Below are positions 13,275 to 21,468 of a stretch of DNA of 64,000 bases, in pieces; position 1 is the stretch's first letter; every line of letters starts with the position of its first letter. The stretch covers positions 1-64,000 of the forward strand of contig JBAZWJ010000020.1 in assembly GCA_041660385.1 (NCBI GenBank), given 5' to 3'. The DNA comes from DYJE01 sp041660385. Lineage in GTDB: Bacteria > Desulfobacterota > Desulfobacteria > Desulfobacterales > Desulfolunaceae. Both the position numbers and the translations under genes were made by a program. The notes under the pieces were generated by a model that did no database searches, was not told the origin of the DNA, and saw nothing but the letters and a program-made list of their open reading frames with translations.

Positions 13275-14027
13275 TCAAGATATTTCACTTGTACTCTTAA
13301 CCAGCAACTGCTGTGCTTTATCCAAATCATCGCATGTATTAACGCCTATTACTTCATCGGCTGAAGAGCCTTCAAACAAACTTACCCGCATATGATCCAG
13401 GCTGGCAATACCTACAATATCCGTCAGATAGAATTCATTCTGAGCATTACTGTCTTTGATCTTTAAAATAGATTGAAAGAGAAAATCCTTTTCTACACAG
13501 TATATTCCGCTGTTTATAAGGCAAATTGCTTTTTCGCTATCGTTTGCATCTGCTTCTTCAACGATCTTGTGAACAGCGCCATCTTTGTTAATTATCATTC
13601 GTCCGTAACCTTTTGGGTTTTCGACGGTTACAGCCAGAACCGTCACTGCGGCATTTTCATTTTCATGCTTATTGATAAGGTTCTTGATCGTTTCTGATGA
13701 AATAAGAGGGACATCACCGCAAAGGATAACTATATCATCAATAGAAGAATCAATTTCAGGTAAAGCACAATGAACGGCATGACCGGTACCTTTCTGTTCT
13801 TCCTGTAATGCAAATCGAGCATTCGCTGTCAGAAGAACAGCATTTTTTACCTCTTGACGCTGATGACCAACAACTACAACAATATTGTCACCAGCAATCT
13901 TGGATGCCGTTTCAACGACGTAATTGATCATGGGTTTCCCATTGATCTCATGCAAAACCTTGGCTTTATCAGATTTCATACGTGTGCCTTTCCCAGCGGC
14001 AAGTATGATCACAGCAATATTTTTCAT
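13275..14027 (-). CDS. GlmU-type nucleotidyltransferase (uridylyltransferase domain only)
   Basis: 250 residues. NTP-transferase fold with AAGKGTRMKSDKAKVLHEINGKPM, QEEQKGTGHAV and CGDVPLI, all typical of the GlmU N-terminal domain, which makes UDP-GlcNAc from GlcNAc-1-P and UTP. The left-handed beta-helix acetyltransferase domain of full GlmU (about 450 residues) is absent. The frame ends cleanly at a stop with no helix repeats after it, so this is a single-domain enzyme and not an obvious truncation. The acetyltransferase step must be done elsewhere. It lies between the atp operon and the zap genes. Confidence 0.85.
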   Translation of the reverse strand: MKNIAVIILAAGKGTRMKSDKAKVLHEINGKPMINYVVETASKIAGDNIVVVVGHQRQEVKNAVLLTANARFALQEEQKGTGHAVHCALPEIDSSIDDIVILCGDVPLISSETIKNLINKHENENAAVTVLAVTVENPKGYGRMIINKDGAVHKIVEEADANDSEKAICLINSGIYCVEKDFLFQSILKIKDSNAQNEFYLTDIVGIASLDHMRVSLFEGSSADEVIGVNTCDDLDKAQQLLVKSTSEIS

Positions 14028-14071
14028 TTAAATTTCCATCCATTATCAGGTTGAACGATGGATCAATCAAT

Positions 14072-14105
14072 AAAAAAGGGTAAACCATCTCTGATTCACC
14101 CTTTT
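14072..14105 (-). terminator. terminator of the atp operon
   Basis: On the minus strand AAAAGGGT (14098-14105) pairs with ACCCTTTT (14074-14081) around a 16-base loop and ends in a T-run. It lies 37 bases after the atpC stop. Confidence 0.75.
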
Positions 14106-14141
14106 CTATCATTTCAAGTCAAAGATAAGAACGATCTTACC

Positions 14142-14555
14142 CTATTTGGTCTGGACTAAACTTAATCGTGTTATGGCTCTGAGAAGCGCCGCCTTAGCTC
14201 GCACGACATCAATCTCATTGTCGGATGCACCTTTTCCGATTCGTTCCTCAGCTCTTGTCAAAGCAGCTTTAGCACGGTCGACGTTGATATCACGACGACG
14301 TTCAGCCGATTCGGCAAGAATAGTCACGCGATCCGGCAGAGCTTCTGCAAAACCGCCGCTCACAAAAACAGCGCGTTCGGCACCTGACGAATCTTTGTAG
14401 CGAATCATCCCGGTTTTCAATGTTGTCAGAAAAGGGGTATGACCGTCAAGAACTCCGAATTCACCTTCTGAACCTGGAGACATGACAATTTGAGCATCCT
14501 CACTGACCACGATTTTTTCCGGGGTAACAACTTCTAATCTGATATTATCAGCCAT
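14142..14555 (-). CDS. atpC: F1 ATP synthase epsilon subunit
   Basis: 137 residues. Central-stalk subunit with an N-terminal beta-sandwich (LEVVTPEKIVVSEDAQIVMSP, GEFGVLDGHTPFLTTL) and a C-terminal helical hairpin rich in Ala and Arg. Last gene of the atp operon, 19 bases after atpD, followed by a terminator. Normal length. Confidence 0.96.
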   Translation of the reverse strand: MADNIRLEVVTPEKIVVSEDAQIVMSPGSEGEFGVLDGHTPFLTTLKTGMIRYKDSSGAERAVFVSGGFAEALPDRVTILAESAERRRDINVDRAKAALTRAEERIGKGASDNEIDVVRAKAALLRAITRLSLVQTK

Positions 14556-14574
14556 AGGTCTTCTCCCTGGTTAA

Positions 14575-15990
14575 TTAAGCTGCGGCCATCGCTTTTGCTT
14601 TTGCAACTGCATCTTCAATCGAACCAACCAAGTTGAAAGCAGATTCAGGAAGGCTGTCGTGCTTGCCTTCAAGAATTTCTCTAAAGCTTCGGATGTTATC
14701 TTCGATTTTAACGTATTTGCCTTTGAGGCCTGTAAAAACCTCAGCCACATGGAAAGGTTGAGAAAGAAATCTCTGGATTCGACGTGCGCGGGTAACTACC
14801 ACTTTGTCTTCGTCAGAAAGTTCGTCGATACCAAGGATCGCGATAATATCCTGAAGTTCTTTGTATTTCTGTAGAACTTTCTGAACTTCACGAGCCACTC
14901 TGTAGTGTTCTTCACCGATATAAGCCGCATCGAGAATACGTGATGACGAATCAAGAGGATCCACAGCAGGATAAATACCAAGTTCGGAAATGGCGCGTGA
15001 AAGAACAACGGTTCCGTCAAGATGCGCGAAGGTCGTTGCAGGAGCAGGGTCCGTCAAGTCGTCGGCAGGTACGTATACGCACTGAACGGCTGTGATGGAG
15101 CCTTTAGTAGTTGACGTGATGCGTTCCTGAAGAGCACCCATGTCAACAGCAAGAGTCGGCTGGTAACCAACGGCAGAAGGCATACGTCCAAGAAGGGCAG
15201 AAACTTCTGCACCAGCCTGGGTAAAACGGAAGATGTTATCGATAAAGATAAGAACGTCCTGACCTTCGATATCACGGAAATATTCGGCGCAGGTCAAAGC
15301 GGAAAGAGCGACTCGGGCACGGGCTCCGGGAGGTTCTGTCATCTGACCGTAGATCAGGGCGCATTTTTGAAGAACGCCAGAATCCTTCATTTCATGATAA
15401 AGGTCGTTTCCTTCACGTGTACGTTCGCCTACACCAGCGAAAACTGAGATACCACCGTGCTGCATGGCGATGTTGTTAACCATTTCCATCATGATAACGG
15501 TTTTACCAACACCCGCACCACCAAACATCCCCATTTTACCACCACGGGGGAAGGGAACGAGAAGGTCGATAACTTTTACGCCTGTTTCGAGAACGTTTAC
15601 TTTTGTATCCTGCTCGGTGAAATCGGGAGCCGGACGATGGATCGGCATGGTTTGTTCCATGCTGACAGGACCAAGCCCGTCAACAGGGCGGCCCACAACG
15701 TTAAGAACGCGGCCAAGAGATGCTTTACCCACAGGCATCATGATTGCAGAACCTGTGTCTTTAACTTCCATGCCACGAACAAGACCGTCGGTAACGTCCA
15801 TGGCGATGGTACGAACCACGTTGTCGCCCAGGTGCTGTGCAACTTCCACGACCAGATTGTCTTTTTGATCGTTGATCGCCGGGTTTGTGATAAGACATGC
15901 ATTAAGGATCGCCGGCAGTTTTCCAGGTTCGAATTCCACGTCAACAACAGGTCCCATAACCTGTGTTATTTTTCCAATGTGTTCAGCCAT
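14575..15990 (-). CDS. atpD: F1 ATP synthase beta subunit
   Basis: 471 residues. Catalytic subunit with Walker A GGAGVGKT, the catalytic Glu in GERTREGND, Walker B VLIFIDNIFRF and the DELSDEDK motif. The frame extends seven codons upstream, but GGAGG just before the ATG at 15990 sets the start at MAEHIGK. Forms the alpha3-beta3 head with the neighbouring AtpA. Confidence 0.97.
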   Translation of the reverse strand: MAEHIGKITQVMGPVVDVEFEPGKLPAILNACLITNPAINDQKDNLVVEVAQHLGDNVVRTIAMDVTDGLVRGMEVKDTGSAIMMPVGKASLGRVLNVVGRPVDGLGPVSMEQTMPIHRPAPDFTEQDTKVNVLETGVKVIDLLVPFPRGGKMGMFGGAGVGKTVIMMEMVNNIAMQHGGISVFAGVGERTREGNDLYHEMKDSGVLQKCALIYGQMTEPPGARARVALSALTCAEYFRDIEGQDVLIFIDNIFRFTQAGAEVSALLGRMPSAVGYQPTLAVDMGALQERITSTTKGSITAVQCVYVPADDLTDPAPATTFAHLDGTVVLSRAISELGIYPAVDPLDSSSRILDAAYIGEEHYRVAREVQKVLQKYKELQDIIAILGIDELSDEDKVVVTRARRIQRFLSQPFHVAEVFTGLKGKYVKIEDNIRSFREILEGKHDSLPESAFNLVGSIEDAVAKAKAMAAA

Positions 15991-16053
15991 CTGAAATTCC
16001 TCCATATACAATCTTTGTATAGTTGGTTTTATTGTTTACAAGCCTGGAGCAAC

Positions 16054-16941
16054 TTAGCCTTTGAGGGCTTCCGCGCCACCGACGATATCCATAAGGTCCG
16101 CAGTGATCGCCGCTTGTCTTCGTTTGTTATATAGCCTCTGAAGATCATTGATCATATCTTTACAGGCTTTGGTTGCATTATCCATAGCGCTCATACGGGC
16201 AGCATGCTCACTGGTCGATGTTTCCAGAAGGCCGCTGTAAATCTGTATGAAAACGTTTTTAGGGAGCATTTCACCCAGAAGGGCATCAGGACTCGGTTCA
16301 CAGATGTGTTCAGCCTGATAGGGAGCGCCTTCCTCCTCTTCCACCACTTCAATGGGCGGAATAGGTAGAATCTGCTTCAATGTGGGGATCTGCCTGGCCA
16401 TACTCACAAAACGAGAATAAATGATGTAGACTTCATCGTACTCTCCGACCAAAAACTGATTGATCATTTTCTGCCCGGAAACAGAGGCGATATTGAACCC
16501 AAACTTGGAGCCCACAACGCCTAAGTACTGGTCAGCGATGTTTTTCCCCTCGTTTCTCGCCCAGTCACGGCCCTTTTTCCCAAAATTGGTGATGCTGATT
16601 TCAACGTCACCGGCCTGTTGTTTTTCTTCGATAAAGGCTATGGCTTTTTCAATCAAACTGATATTGAAACCACCGCAAAGACCTCTATCGGAAGTACAGA
16701 GCACAATATGGATCTTTTTCACTTCCTCACGGGGCACCAGAAGAGGGCTGGCATTATCACCAGCTTTCTGTGCAAGACTACCAAGAACCTCAGCGTACTT
16801 CGCCGCATAAGGTCTGAAAGCCTCCATCGCCATTTGAGCCCCGCGCAACCTGGAAGTGGCAACCATTTTCATGGCGCTGGTGATCTGCCTTGTCTTCTTC
16901 ACACCAACAATTTTTAGTTTAACTTCCTTTAATGTTGCCAT
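16054..16941 (-). CDS. atpG: F1 ATP synthase gamma subunit
   Basis: 295 residues. Rotor shaft of F1. N-terminal helix (KEVKLKIVGVKKTRQITSAMKMVATSRL), the conserved SDRGLCGGFN, and a C-terminal helix with AARMSAMDNATKA. Lies between atpA and atpD, 51 and 63 bases away. Normal length. Confidence 0.97.
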   Translation of the reverse strand: MATLKEVKLKIVGVKKTRQITSAMKMVATSRLRGAQMAMEAFRPYAAKYAEVLGSLAQKAGDNASPLLVPREEVKKIHIVLCTSDRGLCGGFNISLIEKAIAFIEEKQQAGDVEISITNFGKKGRDWARNEGKNIADQYLGVVGSKFGFNIASVSGQKMINQFLVGEYDEVYIIYSRFVSMARQIPTLKQILPIPPIEVVEEEEGAPYQAEHICEPSPDALLGEMLPKNVFIQIYSGLLETSTSEHAARMSAMDNATKACKDMINDLQRLYNKRRQAAITADLMDIVGGAEALKG

Positions 16942-16992
16942 ATGTTCACCCTTTACAGCTTCTCATAAATGTTAAGTGGATAAAGTCACCTT

Positions 16993-18507
16993 TTAGATGG
17001 TGTCTTTGAATTCCTCGTCATAAGCCGTAAGAGCCTGAATCATCATCTTTTCGTTTTCATCATTGATCATGGCTTTTTCGGCAATAGACGGAAGCAGTTT
17101 GGGGAAACGGCCTTCAACAAAAGGATAAAGACCTGCTTCGTATTTTGTTACTAAGGTAGCGGGGTATTTATCGAGATAGCCTTTTGTCCCTGCGTAAAGG
17201 ATAAGAACCTGTTTTTCAACAGGCAGGGGCTTATACTGGGGTTGTTTGAGAATTTCAACCAGCCTCTGGCCACGGGTGAGCTGAGCTTGGGTCGATGCAT
17301 CAAGATCTGAACCGAAAGCAGCGAAAGCTTCAAGTTCCCGGAAAGACGCCATTTCGAGACGAAGCGTACCTGCAACCTGTTTCATGGCTTTTATCTGGGC
17401 AGCACCACCAACGCGTGAAACGGAAAGGCCTACGTTGATCGCAGGACGTGTACCAGCGAAGAACATGGCTTTGTCAAGGTAGATCTGGCCATCCGTAATG
17501 GAGATAACGTTGGTGGGAATAAAAGCGGAAACGTCGCCTTCCTGGGTTTCAATGATCGGCAGAGCTGTAAGTGAACCTGCTCCCAGTTCATCGTTCAATT
17601 TAGCAGAACGTTCGAGAAGACGTGAATGGTTGTAGAAAATGTCTCCGGGGAACGCTTCACGTCCTGGAGGACGTCTTAAAAGAAGGGAGACCTGACGATA
17701 AGCAGCAGCCTGTTTTGAAAGGTCATCGTAAATGATCAGGGCGTGTTTGCCGTTGTCGCGGTAATATTCTCCCATGGCACAGCCGGCATAAGGTGCAAGG
17801 AACTGAAGAGCCGCAGGATCACTGGCGCAAGCTGCAACAACTGTTGTGTATTCCATGGCTCCGTGGGCTTCCAGAATAGCCACAACCTGAGCAACCGTTG
17901 ATTTCTTCTGACCGCAGGCTACGTAAATGCAGTAAACATCAGTATTTTTCTGGGCGAGAATCGCGTCGACGGCACAGGCAGTTTTACCGATCTGGCGGTC
18001 TCCGATGATCAATTCACGCTGGCCTTTTCCAACAGGTGTCATGGCGTCAACAGCTTTAAGGCCAGTGTAGCAGGGTTCATGAACGGATTTACGTGCGATA
18101 ACGCCGGGTGCAACCATTTCAAGACGGGCCATTTTCGACCTGTCGATGGGACCTTTACCGTCAATGGGCTCACCCACGGTGGTGAGAACACGACCAAGAA
18201 CCGCTTCGCCAACAGGAACTTCTGCGATACGGCCAGTACGTTTTGCAAGATCGCCTTCTTTAATATGGGTATCATCGCCCATGATGGCGATACCCACGTT
18301 ATCTTGTTCGAGGTTGAGAGCAAGGCCCATGATGCCGCCGGGAAATTCAACCAGTTCCATTGCCATAACCTTTTCAAGACCGTAAACCCTGGCAATACCG
18401 TCACCGACGGATAGAACGACACCGGTTTCACTCAATTCGACTTTTTTGTCAAAATTCTTAATCTGATCTTTGATTATTTGACTTATTTCTTCTGCTTTAA
18501 TTTCCAT
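16993..18507 (-). CDS. atpA: F1 ATP synthase alpha subunit
   Basis: 504 residues. Non-catalytic nucleotide-binding subunit with Walker A GDRQIGKT, Walker B ALIIYDDLSKQA, the PGREAFPGD loop and the signature SVSRVGG. The start overlaps the atpH stop by one base (TAATG), giving translational coupling. Normal length. Confidence 0.97.
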   Translation of the reverse strand: MEIKAEEISQIIKDQIKNFDKKVELSETGVVLSVGDGIARVYGLEKVMAMELVEFPGGIMGLALNLEQDNVGIAIMGDDTHIKEGDLAKRTGRIAEVPVGEAVLGRVLTTVGEPIDGKGPIDRSKMARLEMVAPGVIARKSVHEPCYTGLKAVDAMTPVGKGQRELIIGDRQIGKTACAVDAILAQKNTDVYCIYVACGQKKSTVAQVVAILEAHGAMEYTTVVAACASDPAALQFLAPYAGCAMGEYYRDNGKHALIIYDDLSKQAAAYRQVSLLLRRPPGREAFPGDIFYNHSRLLERSAKLNDELGAGSLTALPIIETQEGDVSAFIPTNVISITDGQIYLDKAMFFAGTRPAINVGLSVSRVGGAAQIKAMKQVAGTLRLEMASFRELEAFAAFGSDLDASTQAQLTRGQRLVEILKQPQYKPLPVEKQVLILYAGTKGYLDKYPATLVTKYEAGLYPFVEGRFPKLLPSIAEKAMINDENEKMMIQALTAYDEEFKDTI

Positions 18508-19058
18508 TAGACTTTCTCACCCCTTTTAAAAGATTCTCTCATGTTTAAAATTTGAGTCCTGATACTGCCGTCAAGAACAAGATCACCGATTTTCGTGACC
18601 ACCCCACCAATCAGAGACGGGTCTTGTTCGATATCGAGAACGACTGTTTTCCCTGTGAGTTTGGACAGAGAAGCCTGAATCTTCGTCACGGCATCAGCGG
18701 AGAGCTCAACAGCAGATATCACACTTGCATGAGCAACACCTTTCAGTTCATCAGCAAGCTTTTGATAATGTTCATCAATGCCTGAAAGAAAACTGAATCT
18801 CCCTTTATCGAAGAGAAGGACAGTAAAAGACTTTATCACCTTAGACAATTTCAGCTTTTTAAGCACTTCCTGCAAAACGTTCTTCCGTTCTTCCTTGGCA
18901 TACAGAGGATTGCAGATCGTGTCGTTGAGCTCCGTTTCCTGCTTCATCAATGCGGCAAGTCCGCTCAGCTCGGTACGGTACTTATCGGCTTTTCCGTCCT
19001 CACCGCCGATAAGCATGAGAGCTTTAGCATAACGCCTTGAAATCGCGATATCTTTCAT
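18507..19058 (-). CDS. atpH: F1 ATP synthase delta subunit
   Basis: 183 residues. Links the peripheral stalk to F1 (OSCP fold). Typical N-terminal helices (ISRRYAKALMLIG) and C-terminal GGVVTKIGDLVLDGSIRTQL-like block (here DGSIRTQILNM). One-base TAATG overlaps with both atpF upstream and atpA downstream. Confidence 0.95.
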   Translation of the reverse strand: MKDIAISRRYAKALMLIGGEDGKADKYRTELSGLAALMKQETELNDTICNPLYAKEERKNVLQEVLKKLKLSKVIKSFTVLLFDKGRFSFLSGIDEHYQKLADELKGVAHASVISAVELSADAVTKIQASLSKLTGKTVVLDIEQDPSLIGGVVTKIGDLVLDGSIRTQILNMRESFKRGEKV

Positions 19059-19651
19059 TATGCCACCACCTTTTTAAGATAGTCATCTATCAAATGGTCC
19101 TGATCTTCTGCTGAGATGGATTTCTTGATAAGCTCTTCAGCTTTTTCAAGAGCTTTGGTCATCATCTCTGCCTGAAGCTGTTGTTTAGCGGCATTGAATT
19201 CATTTTCAATATTCCGTTTCGCTTGTTCTTTCATCTTTTCGGCTGAAGCAGCAGCTTTTTCGAGAATTCGCATTTTCGCCGCAGCTCCCTGCTCATGGTA
19301 CTGAGCGAGAATCTGCTTCGCCTCATCATCAAGGGTCGCGATTTTTTTCTCGTATTCTGCAAGTTTTTTCGCAGCTTCTTCTTTTTTCGACTCAAGATCT
19401 TCAAGCTGGGTTTTGATTGTGGTGATACGGTTGTTCAGGGCGTCGGCCACTGGTCGCTTAATTGCGAAAAAAAGGGCAACTATCAGAACCGTAAAATTCA
19501 TCACCCTTTCCCAATCCTTGCCTGTCCAGTGTTTCGCCACAGCTTCGTGTCCTTCACCGGAGGAAGCTACTGCAATAGACGCCAAGGTTACAAAAAAGGC
19601 AAACACCAACAGCTGCAACACGATCAGACGTTTTGTTCTGAATTGGTTCAT
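19058..19651 (-). CDS. atpF: ATP synthase subunit b
   Basis: 197 residues. Peripheral-stalk subunit with a signal-like hydrophobic N-terminus (residues about 8-30), a membrane helix (MNFTVLIVALFFAIKRPV, about 50-68) and a long charged coiled coil. It follows a second b-type gene directly (TAATG overlap). The paired b and b' arrangement is known in Desulfobacterota and in photosynthetic bacteria. The extra N-terminal hydrophobic segment ending in AVASS may be cleaved. Confidence 0.92.
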   Translation of the reverse strand: MNQFRTKRLIVLQLLVFAFFVTLASIAVASSGEGHEAVAKHWTGKDWERVMNFTVLIVALFFAIKRPVADALNNRITTIKTQLEDLESKKEEAAKKLAEYEKKIATLDDEAKQILAQYHEQGAAAKMRILEKAAASAEKMKEQAKRNIENEFNAAKQQLQAEMMTKALEKAEELIKKSISAEDQDHLIDDYLKKVVA

Positions 19652-20187
19652 TACAATGCCCTCCCCAGAATCTTTTCGAAAATCGCCGTTGCAAACCCAT
19701 CAATATCACCTTGAAGTTTTGCGCGAACACTTTCGACGTCCTTTTTGATCTTTCCACGAATTTCTGCCAGATCCGCCTGCGCTTTCTCGTTAATTTCGCC
19801 AAGAATCTTCTTTTCTTCCTGAGAGGCCTCTTCGATCAGAGTATCTTTCATAGCCACGCCTTTACTGCGTGCTTCCCTGATTCCTGAGTTAAACTCATCT
19901 TCTTTCTGACTTACAAAAGACTCGGACGATTGAATGCTGCTTTTCAGCCCTTCAACCTTTTCCTTTCTCTTTGCCAGAATCCCTCTGATCGGTTTGTATA
20001 AAACGATGTTGAGAAGGACGACGAGCAGGATGAAATTGCCGATCTGGACGATGGCTGACACGTCAGGCTTTACCGTTATCGCGCTTTCAGCAAAAACTGC
20101 AGAGACTCCTGAAAAAAATGCAAGTAGGAACCCTGCGGCAGTTGTCAAAAGGAGATAACCATTCCGGCGAACACCAGAATTTTCCAT
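19651..20187 (-). CDS. atpF': ATP synthase subunit b' (second b subunit)
   Basis: 178 residues, first gene of the operon. A cleavable-looking hydrophobic N-terminus (about 10-33, ending SAVFAES) precedes a membrane helix (IGNFILLVVLLNIVLYKPIRGIL) and a charged coiled coil. Partners with the adjacent AtpF to form a heterodimeric stalk. GGAGG at good spacing sets the ATG at 20187. Genes for subunits a and c are not in this operon and must be elsewhere, so F0 and F1 are split. Confidence 0.9.
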   Translation of the reverse strand: MENSGVRRNGYLLLTTAAGFLLAFFSGVSAVFAESAITVKPDVSAIVQIGNFILLVVLLNIVLYKPIRGILAKRKEKVEGLKSSIQSSESFVSQKEDEFNSGIREARSKGVAMKDTLIEEASQEEKKILGEINEKAQADLAEIRGKIKKDVESVRAKLQGDIDGFATAIFEKILGRAL

Positions 20188-20286
20188 TTGATGACCTCCA
20201 ACCTCTTTAAAACATTATAAAAAACAGATACCCAAAACCCATCCGTTATACACTACCTGGTTCTGGCTCAGATTTGAGCAAAGAAC

Positions 20287-20316
20287 CCTATACCAATTAT
20301 TACGTTTTTTTGTCAA
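20287..20316 (-). promoter_or_regulatory. putative atp operon promoter
   Basis: Minus strand: perfect TTGACA (20311-20316), 18-base spacer, TATAGG (20287-20292), about 100 bases before atpF'. A second TTGACA (20329-20334) overlaps upstream but lacks a -10. Confidence 0.55.
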
Positions 20317-20361
20317 CCTGTTTTAATTATGTCAAGCCTGTCTCAATGCGATATAAATCGC

Positions 20362-21468
20362 TTATTCCTTAATGAACCTTCGTATACTTACACTCATGAG
20401 AAGCCCCATCCCTATCAGTGTGGTTATAACCGAAGAACCGCCGTAACTGATGAGAGGGAGCGGAACGCCAACCACGGGCAGCAATCCCATGACCATACCC
20501 ATATTGATGAAAATTCCCCAGAAAAACATTGATGTAACACCCACGGCGAGAAGCGTCCCAAATGTGTCACGAGCTTTGTGGGCTATGTTAAGCCCCCAGA
20601 TCAGAAGCATCAGGTACAGTGAAAGAACCAATACTGTGCCAAAAAAACCCCATTCTTCGGAAAGAACACACATGATAAAATCTGTATGATGTTCCGGAAG
20701 GAATGAAAGGGCATTCTGTGTTCCTTTCAGATAGCCTTTCCCTATGGCCATTCCTGAACCAATGGCAATTTTTGACTGAATGATATGGTATCCGGCTCCC
20801 AGCGGATCTCTGTCGGGATTCAAAAATGTCAAGATTCTCTCCTGCTGATAATCATGTAAAAAAAACCATCCTGAGCAACAGACAAGAATCCCAATGAAAA
20901 ACAGATAGACCAGAGATCTGCGATCAACCCCGACAAACAGAGTCATGGAGGCCGAGATCAAAACCACCAGCATAGCCGTTCCCAGGTCCGGTTGCCGGAG
21001 AATCAGAATCAGAGGAATGAGAATAATTCCGGCAGGTCTCATCAATTCACGGAGGGTGAAACCCCTTCGGCTTGTGTTCCGTGAGTAAAACCTAGAGAGT
21101 ATGATAATGGTTCCGATTTTAACAAATTCAGATGGCTGAATGGCCACAGGGCCTAAAACCAGCCAGCGACGGGAGCCTCCCACCACTCGCCCCACCAGAA
21201 GAACACTTATAAGAAGAAACACGCAAAAACCAAATATTCCCGGTGCCCATTGCTCCAAATCCTTGTAGTTGATCATGAGGATCATGAGCATCAGAAAGAA
21301 TCCACCTCCGAACCAGACCATCTGTTTGTAGTAAAACATCTGCTGACCCGTAGGGCCTCCGGCATTCACAGCGCTGTAAAGGATCACAAGCCCTATGACA
21401 CCAATGATCGACGTGATCACGGCCAGACCCCAGTCGAAATTTTCAACAAGTCGTCTATCGATCATCAT
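20362..21468 (-). CDS. rodA: rod-shape glycosyltransferase RodA (SEDS family)
   Basis: 368 residues. Polytopic inner-membrane peptidoglycan polymerase of the elongasome. About ten hydrophobic segments; the C-terminal SEDS block (VVGVPLPLISYGGSSVITTLIGMGLLMSV) is diagnostic. Starts within the end of the PBP2 gene (4-base ATGA-type overlap), its known partner. Last gene of the mre-rod operon. Confidence 0.96.
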   Translation of the reverse strand: MMIDRRLVENFDWGLAVITSIIGVIGLVILYSAVNAGGPTGQQMFYYKQMVWFGGGFFLMLMILMINYKDLEQWAPGIFGFCVFLLISVLLVGRVVGGSRRWLVLGPVAIQPSEFVKIGTIIILSRFYSRNTSRRGFTLRELMRPAGIILIPLILILRQPDLGTAMLVVLISASMTLFVGVDRRSLVYLFFIGILVCCSGWFFLHDYQQERILTFLNPDRDPLGAGYHIIQSKIAIGSGMAIGKGYLKGTQNALSFLPEHHTDFIMCVLSEEWGFFGTVLVLSLYLMLLIWGLNIAHKARDTFGTLLAVGVTSMFFWGIFINMGMVMGLLPVVGVPLPLISYGGSSVITTLIGMGLLMSVSIRRFIKE

